Shown: positions 33,655 through 45,100 of the stretch, one piece after another
How positions within the stretch are numbered: position 1 is the first letter of the stretch
How the letters are laid out: the number at the start of each line of letters is the position of its first letter
DNA from: Agroathelia rolfsii
Taxonomy: Eukaryota > Basidiomycota > Agaricomycetes > Amylocorticiales > Amylocorticiaceae
Assembly (NCBI GenBank): GCA_018343915.1
Contig: JABRWF010000006.1
Location: 1,054,001-1,118,000 of the forward strand
Reading direction: 5' to 3'
Length of the DNA stretch: 64,000 nt
Program-made: the position numbers and the translations under genes
The notes under the pieces: generated by a model
What the model was told of the DNA's origin: nothing
Databases searched by the model: none
The model's input: the letters and a program-made list of their open reading frames with translations, nothing else

Positions 33655-33985
33655 GTAGCTGATAGGGTACATGCAGGCTGTATTCTATTTGATGTTTAGA
33701 GCCGGAATACTTTCCACCGAACCGCTAGAGTAGCCCACGAGCTGCCACGCTTTTACTCAATAACAATGTATAATGTCCTTCGTTATACTATGTCAAAACT
33801 GACTGGCTGAGTTACCCGCTACAGAAGAGATGATCTGGTTTTATAAGGTAGAGGATTCATCGGAAGCTCTAGGAGTGGAGTAAAATTAGGTGTGTGATTG
33901 GAAGATGAAGGATGCACATTCTAGGACTAAGGAACCAGCGATTCGGGAGGAGGAGCAAGGGCAGTAGTAGTAATACTGATGTATT
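33655..33985 (+). pseudogene. decayed duplicate of the NUP133 3' end
   Basis: By eye this stretch aligns with 29325-29720, the last intron and last exon of NUP133. Exact shared blocks include TATAATGTCCTTCG (33769-33782 against 29446-29459), GGGAGGAGGAGCAA (33945-33958 against 29681-29694) and GGGCAGTAGT across the stop codon (33959-33968 against 29701-29710). Between them the copy carries substitutions, an in-frame TGA where the gene encodes leucine, and an internal deletion. It has the same orientation as NUP133 and cannot encode a product. Confidence 0.8.
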
Positions 33986-34085
33986 GGCATGAACTCGAAT
34001 TTAGCACTGCATATATTAGCATTTTATTATTTTAATTCGTACTCATACTCGGCTCCTCGAACAAGCATGACAGGAAAAATGATTT

Positions 34086-34645
34086 TCATAATCCTAGACG
34101 TGCTCTGACGCGGCGCCAGGTAACACGGGTCTCGAGCAGTATGACTTCCAGATTCCGTCTACGCAGTTCTCGGGAGTATGCTATTTGACGGGTTGATTCT
34201 TGTTTAAGCCAGGCGGTGTAGAAATTGGATAATATGTCTTCCTTTTGTTTGGGTGTTGCCGAGGACGGTAGACTATCCAGCGCAGTTTGTTTGCCCTTGA
34301 GAAAGCGGATATTGCTCTATATACATATATAACTGTTAGGACTAAAGCCTGAGACAAAGAAAAGGCCGCAGTATATCAGAGGATACGGACATCTGTCCAA
34401 AATTCGTGATTAAACTTGTCTAGCGCAGCACGCTGTAGACGGAAGTGCAGGTCAAATTCATCGGCGTCTGCAGCATTTCCAGCAAACTCGCGCAGAGAAT
34501 AAGGATGGTTCAGCGAAGAGGAAGATCCTGGCGCTGATGAGCGGGGCGCTGGAGAAGGATATACGACAGGTCGCAGATGTGAGATTGGATCAGGAGGGCC
34601 GACGAGTGTGCTGAGCGTGCGCAGAGTGCGAAGTGGACGAGCCAT
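34086..34645 (-). CDS. COA8: COA8/APOPT1-like cytochrome c oxidase assembly factor
   Basis: Small mitochondrial protein of the COA8 (APOPT1) family, which supports assembly of respiratory complex IV in animals. ATG at 34643-34645 (MARPLRTLRTLSTLVG): an Arg-rich, acid-free N-terminus typical of a mitochondrial presequence. It is followed by the family motif DPISHLRPVVYP, a variable Ser/Pro stretch, the KFNHEFWTD block with SNIRFLKGKQ supplied by the second exon, and a helical tail FYTAWLKQESTRQIAYSREL and RNLEVILLETRV matching the family's C-terminus. Stop at 34086-34088. One intron of about 70 bases; the only frame-keeping donor is GTCCGT, a weak but usable site. Total about 165 residues, near the family's length. 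It is divergent from CHMP7 with 192 bases between the two start codons. Confidence 0.72.
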
Positions 34646-34837
34646 AGTGAAATTACAAGTAACAACAGCTGTAGACAGTGGGCGAGTGCAAGCTAAAGCT
34701 TAGCCACACTTGACCAGTTTCCTGTTCAGGCTAAGCTAGGCACATGACATCCCAGTCAAGCAACCTCAGACTATGGTCACTGACCTCATACAGCCGCTGG
34801 CCTAATAGCATTACCACGAACACTCGTTTGATACTCA
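34646..34837. promoter_or_regulatory. shared bidirectional promoter of COA8 and CHMP7
   Basis: Only 192 bases separate the divergent ATGs at 34645 (-) and 34838 (+), so both promoters must lie here or overlap the genes. No TATA box is evident on either strand. Confidence 0.5.
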
Positions 34838-36478
34838 ATGCAACCACTACCCAGCATTTCCAGCGCATCCAAGTCACGTCTACAGGCACTTTACTCTGAC
34901 ATATCCCGCCAGAAGCACTCCAACCCAGCGTCCTTCCATGCCAACGTCGAATGGTGGCGAAACACACTCATAGAGGCCATCACCATGGGTGCCTTGCCCG
35001 ACACACGCAACAGACTGGTTCTTTCTGCCAACAGAAAGCTTATAGATGCATTCAGATATGAAGGCGTTGGTAAACCACTCTCACTTGGCTGTGTCATCGT
35101 AAGAGCCACATATCATACTCTTGTTAGTTATGTGTGCATCGCTTGACAAGACAATTTACCTAGTAAAGGCGGAACTCCAACAATCAAATAAGTTGATACC
35201 GTTATCTCATTTTCTGAGCTCGGCGAAATCTGTATATGACACTGGATCGCTACCCTGGCGTATAGCGTCCTACGTTGTAGGCAAACCACTTTGGTGGGCT
35301 CTAGAGCAGCTCAGCATCGTTAACTCAGATGACACTCGAAGCGACGCTGAATGGTGGAAACGCGTTGACGGCGACCATGTTGTTCTTGAACTGGTGGAGA
35401 AGGCTGCCGATGTAATTATTGCCCAACAAAGGGAGAAGACAGCGGGTAGTGTTGCCGAGACGTTGTATAACCTGAATGGGTTCCGACGTGAGTTCTTGAA
35501 GGACGCGGGCATATACGGGCCTTTATCGGACGTGGATGTCCAAGTACTTTTGCGGTTCTTGGAAAGGGATAGAAAGGTTCTCATTGCAGATGAGGGTGTG
35601 AGTATTGATAACCTTAGCACTGAACACATCCCTAATTTTGAACTATCTTCAAGGTTTACAAATTCATTAACGCCGATTTGCCGGGTGCAAAAGAAATCAG
35701 CCCCGTTGAGCGTGGCATCCTTCAATTGAAGTCAGCGATACAAAATCTTTACGATCAAACTGATAGCCTACAACGCCAGATTGACGAGTTCGTACTCGAA
35801 CACAAGATTACTTGACTCTTTTCTCAATGACCTTTTTTGGTGATTTCACAGGTATAATACAACCATTTCGATCTTGCTTCGTCAAGGGCGTAAGCCTGCG
35901 GCCCTTATGCGCCTTAGACATCGCAAGCAACTCGAGGAACTGTTGAATCAGCGCCTTGGTTCACTCGGCACTCTGGAAGACACTCTCTTGAGGGTGGAAA
36001 CTTCAGCTGGAGATATTATTGTGTGTCATTTACTCATCTCTTCTGGCATCTTTATGTATGCAAAGTGCTCATCACTGCTTCTCCACAGATTATGGAAACT
36101 TACAAATCGTCCGCTGCAACACTCAAGAGCATCCTCTCCCACCCTTCTCTACAACGGGAGTCTGTTGAAGACACAATGGAAGCTCTGGCAAGTGCCAACG
36201 ATGGTGCCAGAGAGATCGAACAGATGATACGCGTCGGAGGAGATGTGGCGGCTGCTGACGCAGGTATTGACGAAAGCGAGCTGGAGCGTGAGCTCGAGGC
36301 GCTTACGAGGGACGTGGAAAATGAGAACGCGCGCAAAGAGCAGGAGAAGCTATTGGATGGCAGAATTAAAGCGCTTAATGGAGCAATGGTATCACCCGAT
36401 TTCGCGCACGAGGAAGAGCAAAGTGTATCAGGCAAGACCAGGACCGGGGGAGCGAAGCAGCTTGTTGCAAATTCTTGA
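34838..36478 (+). CDS. CHMP7: CHMP7-like ESCRT-III protein (Snf7 family)
   Basis: ESCRT-III component with an N-terminal winged-helix part and a C-terminal Snf7 helical bundle. In animals and yeasts (Chm7) it acts at the nuclear envelope in membrane sealing and pore surveillance. ATG 34838 (MQPLPSISSASKSRL). The N-terminal half includes LPDTRNRLVLSANRKLIDAF, GKPLSLGCVIAELQQSNKL and VVGKPLWWALEQL. The Snf7 half has LPGAKEISPVERGILQLKSA, the coiled-coil QNLYDQTDSLQRQIDEYN, GRKPAALMRLRHRKQLEELL and IMETYKSSAATLKSIL. The acidic helix DAGIDESELERELEALTRDV lies near the end. Stop at 36476-36478. Four introns keep frame. The final residues (SGKTRTGGAKQLVANS) are polar. About 460 residues, in the family's range. 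NUP133 and CHMP7 being near each other may be coincidence. Confidence 0.85.
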
Positions 36479-36751
36479 GATGGTACTGGCAGTAAATGTG
36501 TTCTGTACTATCTCTCTCAATACTAATACTACAAGATTTGTTGATACCGCAAAATGAATGATATATTTGCATGTAATATACATATACCAAAAAGAAATGG
36601 AGAGGATCGAAACATTAGAATAAGAGTGCTAGATCATACGAGACACGCACGAGAAAATAGGAAGATAGATAGCTTTGCCGCATGAGGAGAGCACATGACT
36701 GTCACAAAAATGAACGGATTCTTATCCTACTTCCCAGCGGAAGGTGAGCAA

Positions 36752-39282
36752 TCACCATGATTTGGCATAGGCAGTCGCATCCAGGTAAGCCATCGTATCA
36801 GGAAGGTCGACACGAGAAACGACTACTTGCTCAGGCATACCCGTTAGAGATGCCGGTATCTCAAAGGCCTCGGCCACAGAAAGATTCTCCGAAGTAGCAA
36901 AGAGACACGTCTGACACCCATATGAAGCCAGGAACTATGCGGATGTAACAATGAGTGTTAACACACTTACCCGACCATGAATAAAATATACGGGAGACAC
37001 TAACCACAAAACCATTCTCTTGCGTAAGCCGACCCACAAACTTAACAAAATCGGCCTGCTGCGCCTCGGTGGCAGACGAATGGACCGACACGAGCGCAGA
37101 AGGCCCGCCGACTTTCAACACGGGCTTAAGCACCTCGGGTGGGTAGAACTTGCCCGGTTCGCTCCTGATACCGTGGCCGAGCTCGATAGTGTCATCGGTC
37201 TTGGGCCAATCATCAGTCTGGGGTGGACGATGCTCATTCAGTGCAACGGGGATAGAGATATTGGTATCAAGCTTAATGAAGGCAGCGGTGGAATCCTGTG
37301 TGACAGCGGACCCGGAGCCGCTTCTATCATTTCATGAACCTGGTGAGAAAACGGATGCGGTAGGAGGGGAGAAAAGAGGATTACATACAAAACACCGAAA
37401 ATTGTGTTATGTTTAGCAAAGCTGGGTTTTTTGATTGGCGAGACAGAGGTCTGCCCCGTTGCAGCGGTAGGAGGCGTCGCCCGTCGTCCAAACAATGATC
37501 CTAGCCTACAACATAGATTAATACTTCCGGCGTTTAAGGGAAGTACGAGACAGTTACTCCTTACCCAGACTCAAGGCGTTGAAGAAAACCGAATCCAGCT
37601 GGTGCAGGGGCCTCTGTTGTAGTGGTAGTCGTTATTGTTTCTTTAACAGTAATAGTCTCGACATCGCCGGATGTTTGATCTGGACCAGACGTTGTAACAA
37701 CAACGGACTCCTCGACTTGTGCCTCTTCCTCAAATTCCGGAAGTTCGGAGGCATCCGGAATGAGACTTTTGACTGCCTCTTGCAGCTGGCGCGCCGCCTG
37801 CACGGGGGATACCGGAGTTGGCGGAAGATCGGCCGCAGGTGTCTCAAATATAGGGGCACTCTCCTCCAGGTCGGGAGTAGCCTCTGTAGAGTCTGGTATG
37901 ATAGCATTCAATGATCCGGGAGAAAGCTGTTTAGAGTTGTCATCATCATCAACAGAGGTAGCTGCGGGCTTTGATGTTTTGAGTTCTCGCCTCAGCGTCA
38001 TAGGCCCATCCTTGTTGAACATCAGCAGTGAGCTTCCCCGTGTCGAGACTTTGCGACGCCCTGGCGCTGGCGGTGCAGGGACGCTCAGCTTGGGCGGATT
38101 GGGTATCAGCCGCTTTTCAGCATTCGCGTCTGGTGGAGAAGCCTGTGATGGGCCGCCCGCACCAGCTGTATTTGCATTTCTGGCCAGCAAACGTGTCTTG
38201 GCCCTGATGCCATTGGTGACGTCTACTTGGGGTTCTTCATGCATACGGACAAGTGGGTTCTGGGCGCGTCTTCGATGCGAGCCACCCATCGACGAGATCA
38301 CGGCCTGCAAGTCTTTCTTTTTCTTTTCGACAGGTTTCACCGGGGGCGGTCGCATTTCCTTCCCCTTTTGCGGGGGAGGTGGTGGTTTCCTGACTGATGA
38401 TAATTTCACAGGAGACGACGGACCTGGTCTTGGTGAACCGTCAAACAGAGGATTAAAATCAGATCCAGCGGCAGAGCCGTTAGCATCGGTGTCGGAGTCG
38501 TCCACGACCATCGAGACAGATTCGCCTAAATTCATTTCAGGACTGTCGAGGATCCCTTTGCTACGCAGTCGCTTCGCAGGGGAAGCGGTATCGCCGACAT
38601 GGTTAACTTTTTTGCGCTTCTTCTGCTTGTCCTCAGGCTCTTCTTCTATACGCCGTTTTGGCGACTTGGCTGACAACAATGGTTCCTTTGCTTTAGATGT
38701 TGGACGCTTAGGGGCACGACCTGTAAGTAGTCCGCGATCAAGTATCAATCTTGAAGGGCAATTCAACTTTACATACGGGGTGGTCCAACAGGCATAACCT
38801 CTTCGCCCTTGTTCCATGCAGTGGGATCGTTGATATCACGGTCTGGCCGGCAGCGTTTCCAGAACTTCTCGATGAAATGCTCTGCGCCGTCGAAGGATTC
38901 CTTGGGCTCCCAGCTGTGACAACGGAGGCACATTAGCACACTTGATATCTTGAAACGAGAATGATAGATACTGTACGTGTCATCCTCTGGTTTATCGTAC
39001 CCCTCCCACTGGAATCAACCATGAGTGGGCAAACATGGTATATGCTGGCATGCTATGCCCTCACCTTAACAAGGTAATGCTGGAATCGTGTGTATATCAG
39101 TGCTGTGATTAAGGGCATGTAAAACTGTGAGCGGAGCATACCCATGTAATATTCTTGCCGCGTTTGGTCACTACCTTAGCCATTTTGATGTACTCTTTAC
39201 TGTACGATTAGACATACAAGTCACACAGTTTGATGCTTATGAGCTGACCGACTGCATATTCCTCCTCTGGAGAATCTGACAT
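36752..39282 (-). CDS. chromodomain protein with long disordered middle and conserved-looking C-terminal domain
   Basis: Nuclear protein, probably a reader of methylated histone H3. ATG at 39280-39282. Small spliced exons give EEEYAVEYIKMAKVV, then TKRGKNITW, then YLVKWEGYDKPEDDTWEPKE and FDGAEHFIEKFWKRC: a chromodomain with the aromatic-cage positions Tyr, Trp and the later aromatic present (residues about 8-60). The middle, about 400 residues, is polar and basic with nuclear-localisation-like clusters (DKQKKRKKVN, EKKKKDL) and poly-Pro. The last 190 residues are structured by composition: DSTAAFIKLDTNISIPVALN, then FYPPEVLKPVLKVGGPSAL, QADFVKFVGRLTQENGFVV and a final EQVVVSRVDLPDTMAYLDA. 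I do not recognise this domain, and it is not a typical chromoshadow domain. About ten exons. A long open frame on the opposite strand is a by-product of composition. Confidence 0.8.
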
Positions 39283-39688
39283 GATGATAACCAAGGGTCG
39301 ACTTCAACCTCTTCTAATTCGGCGAAAGGAGCAACAAGTGGCAATGATGTTCATGATCATGCGCCCTGCAGGAAAAGCAGTCACATGGCCGTGGGATTAA
39401 GTTACTTCTTTTTGGAGAAGAGACTCGGAAGAAAACCGCGTCGCTGGCTCCCGGAACGGGTGCTGGAAGGGAACCGGACGCGCCCGGGCTTCTGTATGCG
39501 GCTAACTCGATGAAACGACAACTCTTCATCTTGTCCTCAAAAAAAAAAATTACTGTCGAGCGGATTGGTTTTCCTCAACTACCCGAATGGCCTCTCTCTT
39601 GACCGGATATAATAAAAAGATCCTAGCATGTTGCTCTCACACTGCAGCATCTCCCAGCTAGATATTCATACTACTAGTGCTCCATTTC
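39283..39688. other. divergent intergenic region
   Basis: About 400 bases between the chromodomain gene (-) and a small hypothetical gene (+). It holds a run of about a dozen A at 39538-39549 and, on the plus strand, a TATAATAAAA element around 39608-39617, about 75 bases before the hypothetical ATG. Confidence 0.4.
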
Positions 39689-40132
39689 ATGTCGACTCCA
39701 ACGATGGACGACTTGTCATACTATGCTCCCCAGCAGTTCGAGACTGCCGCTAGGCGCATCACTGAAGGCTCAAAAGTCTGGTACTATGATACAGACTTTA
39801 TACCATATGGCTATCCATCGCCCTCGGAGGAAGCGAAACCTTCGTCTTCGTCGCATCACAGTGCAGACTGGATCGAATCATTCAAACATGCCCTTTCGCG
39901 ATCCAATAGCTCTCGAAACTTGAAGGCGGACGCTGATGCGCCTCCATCCTATCACTCGGTAATGGTAGCGGATCGTAAACTAGGTGGGCCTTTTCTTTTG
40001 AGGGTCTTTGCCCCCAAGTCACTCATGTCTTTGCTCCACCTAGCTATCAAGCATGCACACAATGAACATGACCTATCTCACCATCTTATCCATGCTACCA
40101 AATTTTTGGTGTGTTTATTCGTCCGATATTAA
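39689..40132 (+). CDS. hypothetical protein, about 147 aa
   Basis: Open frame from the ATG at 39689 (MSTPTMDDLSYYAPQQF) to the stop at 40130-40132. I do not recognise it. The first 95 residues look protein-like and soluble (RRITEGSKVWYYDTDFIPY, DWIESFKHALSRSNSSRN). The following part may be read through an unrecognised intron beginning at GTGGGC near 39984, so the true C-terminus is uncertain. A TATA-like element upstream supports transcription. Possibly a small lineage-specific gene. Confidence 0.45.
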   Translation: MSTPTMDDLSYYAPQQFETAARRITEGSKVWYYDTDFIPYGYPSPSEEAKPSSSSHHSADWIESFKHALSRSNSSRNLKADADAPPSYHSVMVADRKLGGPFLLRVFAPKSLMSLLHLAIKHAHNEHDLSHHLIHATKFLVCLFVRY

Positions 40133-42191
40133 TCCATCAAACGGTGTTATTGAATGCGGCTCATTGCACAGTCAAAACTATCCACCCGGTATAACCACGA
40201 CCGATTAGCTCGTTCATAACCGAAGATGGACACCTAGACTCTCGGATTTGCTTCTTATTTATTCCTTCCTTTTTAGACAACTCTTTTCAAAAAGACACCA
40301 TATAGACTAAGGCACTTTCTTATACCCTAATCATACATGTATTAAAAGATGCAACCTCTGCTTTGAGTTTCTCGTGCCTATAGTGCCTTGAAAACAATTA
40401 TTGTGTCATTTTATCTTTAATTTGGGGGGGGGGGGGCATGATCCGGACTCAAGCAAACAACTCTCTCATCCTCTGTCTTGATAGCAAGATTTTTACAACT
40501 TTCGTTGTAGCAAAGCTTGGATCTAACCCAATTTTGGTAGCTCCTATCAGCTCTGACAACCTTTAAGCGCCTATCTACTATTCCCTAGAGAGTTGTTTCA
40601 TGAAAAGACTCGCCTAACTCTTTACTTGTTACCCACTTTTTTGAAGGAGAGCCGTAGCTCGTAGGTTTTCTGGTCAGAATCATCAGTGACACAGCTGAGC
40701 GTACGCAATTTGTAAAACGTACGTTACCCTGGCTTTATGTTTTTAGATAACATGCTGTACTGTTGGTATCGTTCGTGGTCAGTATCAATGGCAGAGCATG
40801 AATGAGCGAAGTTATTCGTGTTTCGTATCAAATTCGTGACATGCCAGGCGCTTAGCCGCAGCTGTTTAGCAGGAATGACCTCAGGTCTTTATACCGAGGC
40901 AAAAAAGCAGCATTGAATCTATTGAGTTTCAGAGCGACAGTATTTTCGTTATCTCTTTGTAGGAGATGCGACTCGCTGCGAGCTCTCATGTTGATTGCTG
41001 CGCAAGGTCTTGAGCAGTGATTACAGCAGTGACCAGAATTATGGCTACTATTCTCAAGCGGTATTGCAAACTTGATAACACGTCAAAACCTGCATCAACA
41101 GTAAGGCTCGCCAGACGAGCTATATTTCGTGCAAAATGTGATGAGAATAGAAATGGGCGCATACATTCAACAAAAGGCCCAGTCTTACTTACCTCTTTAC
41201 TTTTATGGACAACGCACAACAGACCTCGTGCATCTTATGACGCCGAGAACTACGGCCGTACTTCGAGCTGGACCGTGGATTTGCCGTGCATCTGGGCTAT
41301 CTTTTTCGACTGAATTGAGATGACGACAGTGCCATGCGTCGTGTGTGCGCTTGCACTCATGACCTGATCGATATTGATTTCACTGCTCTCTTATCTCTGG
41401 CCTCATTCAAGGGAGACTTGAATCAGAAAAACGATTACTGTATTATTTGGCAATTGAAATTGAAACTGGGTGTGGCTTATACCAGTTGGAAAGAAAATAC
41501 AATGAAAATCGATGTAGTCTATGTGCCCCAGATCAGTCCGTTTTGTTGTCAACAGGACATGTGATATTAGAGTGGTATTTTATTTGGCTCCCGAAGATCA
41601 CTGACTTAAACATGCAAGCAGGGGTGCTAGCACTTTATCCTTGTCCACGCGCAAAGACATCGCTGGCAAACGATACCTTCTGATATGATCAGCCATTTTC
41701 GTTCTGAAATGTATCCCTCTCTTTCAAAACATAGGCGTTAGGTTCAGCACCACTAGCAGACCACTGCATAGACGGACCAGTGTAAGGAACTTGAACACGT
41801 TGGGCGCGTACCTTTCATTGACCGCCGATCAGACGGGAAATGGGGGGGGGGTGGAAGGGGAAGGGTATAATTACATCCCGAAGCCTGCCCTGGTAGTAAT
41901 AATAAACTAGTACACTAATAATGGGCCCAATGCGGGGTCGGCATGGATGATGTCCTCGTGACTCGCCCTCGCTTGTCATTTCTCAACCAGCCCAAATCGG
42001 CCCATCGCTCGTAGCTTTCCTTTCCTCTACACCAACAACTACAGCTGCATCGACAACGACGATGTGGGCCTCGTCAGGAGCGCCCTTCAAGGCCGTCGTC
42101 TCACCTTCACTCTTCATACGGGCAACAGGCTCCCACAGGGTCTCTGTATACATCCGTGGGTAGCACAATCAATCAATCTCACGTTAGCAGT
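40133..42191. other. gene-poor 2-kb region upstream of the transhydrogenase
   Basis: No recognised gene. It contains a homopolymer of 13 G at 40424-40436 and a G-rich tract at 41842-41867. Short frames at 41017-41313 and 41334-41564 lack family resemblance. The right end should contain the transhydrogenase promoter and leader. Confidence 0.4.
41842..41867 (+). repeat. G-rich tract with quadruplex potential
   Basis: A run of ten G is followed by GG, GGGG and GGG separated by one or two bases. This fits the pattern for an intramolecular G-quadruplex on the plus strand, about 330 bases before the transhydrogenase start. Confidence 0.4.
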
Positions 42192-45100
42192 ATGGTACTG
42201 ACCAGACCAATCTCGATATTCACGACAGATGCCCATCGATTTCACACATCCAACAAGCGTTTCGATGACTTTGCGCATCCCCCAGACACTCCCCCCGAGC
42301 CAGGTACGGATAACCTATTGATGCTATGCATGTTAAGACCATATAGAAGGTATTGACGTCACTCTGCGCGTCTGTTCTTGTTATTATACAGGTGTCGCAT
42401 ACTCGCAGCTGACCGTAGGTGTCCCGCGCGAGATCTTCCCCAACGAGCGGCGTGTTGCCCTCACGCCGCAGAACACCGCTCTGCTTTACAAAAAGGGCTT
42501 TGCCAAGGTACTCATTGAGCGCGGCGCTGGCGCCGAGGCGCAATTCCTCGATGAGCAGTACGCTGCTTCGGGCGCTACGCTTGTCTCGCGTGAGGAGCTG
42601 TTTGCACACACAGACGTGATGCTCAAGGTGCGCCCGCCGGCACACGACGAGGAAGCGATGCACATCAAGCAAGGCAGTACATTGCTCTCGTTCCTCTATC
42701 CATCGCAGAACAAGGCGGTGGTAGAGGCATTAGCAAAGAGGAATGTCAATGCGTTTGCAATGGATATGATACCGCGTCTGTCGCGGTCCCAGGTGTTTGA
42801 TGCTCTCTCGTCCATGGCTAATATTGCAGGTAAATCGAGAATTCCTTCGGTTTCTCTGGTGGATATAACTTACAATGAGCGCAGGTTACAAAGCCGTGTT
42901 GGAGGCTTCAAACCATTTCGGAAGATTCTTAACAGGTGTGTTCTTCGTCGCTGAAACCTACGATACAGCATTCTAATCCGTGATCAATAGGTCAGGTTAC
43001 TGCAGCAGGGTACGCATGGCTCAACTCAATCTTTATTTCCTTCTGATGCTTATTTGTTTTCGTATTACAGCAAAGTAATCAATTCTTCTACTGTTCTCTG
43101 TTTCATGTTTCTGATCCACTGTGTGTCAGATCGCTCCAGGCAAGGTCCTCGTCATCGGCGCTGGTGTAGCAGGTCTCAGTGCAATCGCTACGGTACATTT
43201 CTTCCACCTATCCAATCCAAGATCCGTCCTGAACAAGCTCCGTTACAGGCTAGAAGGCTAGGTGCCATCGTCCGCGGTTTCGATACACGCTCTGCTGCTC
43301 GTGAACAAGTACAAAGTCTCGGTGCCGAGTTCCTCGAGGTCAAGATCCAGGAAGAAGGTGGTACCGCTGCCGGCTATTCGAAAGAGATGTCCAAGGAATT
43401 TATCGAGGCTGAGATGGCCCTGTTTGCACAACAATGCCAGGATGTGGATATTGTTATCACCACGGTGTGTACACGAGATCTTCCTACTAGGATTTGGATA
43501 GAATTTGCTTATGCTTTGAATACTAGGCTTTGATTCCCGGAAAGCCTGCACCGAAGTTGATTACCAAGGAGGTTCGTATTTTTGGAGTTATAAGAGGTTC
43601 AAGCACTAATCATTGCGGAATGAAATTGTAGATGGTCGCTTCAATGAAGCAAGGATCCGTCATCGTTGATTTGGCTGCTGAGACTGGAGGCAATTGCGAA
43701 GCTACAAGGCCAGGCGAGGTCACTACTTTCCGTGGTGTCACTGTCATCGGTAACAGCTATCCCTCAAATTTTTCATTATGTTCATGGCACTCAACTTGAT
43801 GACTAGGCTACACTGATCTGCCCTCGCGGCTGCCAACACAATCCTCCACGCTCTACTCCAACAACATTACCAAATTCCTCCTGTCCATCGGCGAGAACAA
43901 CCGGTTCAACATCAACCTCGAGGACGAAGTCGTGCGGGGCGCTATCGCGATCCACCAGGGCCAAGTGATGGCACCCGTGCCCCGCATGGCCGCCGCGCCC
44001 ACCGTCCCGCCGCCCACCGCGGCCAAGAAGCACGCGGAGGACAAGGCATCGTCGGCCTCGCTTGCCGTGACGCCGTGGCAGAAGGCCAAGACCGAGGTCG
44101 CTGTCGTCACAGGCGGCATGGCTACCGCGATCGCGCTCGGCAAGGCGACCGGTGCCGCGTTCATGGACAACTTCTTTACCTTCGGCCTCGCGGGCTTGAT
44201 CGGCTACCGCGTCGTGTGGGGCGTCGTGCCCGCACTGCACTCGCCGCTCATGTCTGTCACAAATGCGATCTCGGGTATTGTAGGTGTCGGTGGACTGTAC
44301 GTCATGGGCGGCGGATATCTCCCCGCAACGGTGCCCCAGGCGCTCGGCGCACTTTCGGTGCTGCTCGCGGCGGTGAACGTTTCGGGTGGATTCGTGATTA
44401 CGAAGCGCATGTTGGATATGTTTAAACGTGAGTTGAAAGTCATTTATATTTCTTTGTTCTTTGGGTGGAATATGCTTGCTGACAGGAGGTTTAATTTGTC
44501 TGTTTTTGGCTTTTTGGGATGAACAGGCAAGACGGATCCACCTGAATACAGTTATTTGTACGGCATCCCTGCCGTCGTGTTCACGGGCGGCTTCCTTGCT
44601 GCTGCAAGCACGGGCATGGCAGGTGGGCAATTCAAACGCATCTGCATCAAGCTTCTGACAATTCTGACAATGTCACTTTTTTTTTTAGGTTTGGTGCAAG
44701 CGGGATATCTCACAAGCAGCATTCTTTGCATCGGTACAAGAATCATACAGCATGAACGTAACAAAGGCATCTATGCTTACTGATGTATTTACATTTTGAT
44801 GGCAGGCTCCCTCTCCGGACTCTCTTCCCAGGCAACAGCACGCTCCGGAAATGTACTGGGCATGTTGGGCGTTGGCTCCGGCATTCTGTCGTCCCTAGCC
44901 GTGGTTGGCTTCCCAGTGGAGGTGCTGACCCAATTCGCCGGTAAGCAAAAAAGCGCACCACTACAACGCTTCTTTTCTTGTCATTATAAGCTCGCCGCCG
45001 GCACTGACTATGCTACCCCACAACAATAACAACAACAACAACAACAACAATGGCAACGAAAATAGGTGTGGCCGCAATCGGTGGAGCGCTTGGTGCCATC

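Noticed and set aside
37760..38797. 345-codon open frame on the plus strand across the chromodomain gene
   Set aside because: It is antisense to the long disordered exon, and its Ser/Gly/Arg composition simply mirrors that coding sequence. No domain and no separate promoter are seen.
42062..42163. Upstream ATG (MWASSGAPFKAVV) as the transhydrogenase start
   Set aside because: It looks presequence-like, but no GT/AG pair that I could find joins it in frame to the next exon, so I kept the ATG at 42192 and noted the doubt.
43803..44630. 275-codon minus-strand frame across transhydrogenase
   Set aside because: It is a shadow of the GC-rich domain II exon; the plus-strand frame carries clear conserved motifs.
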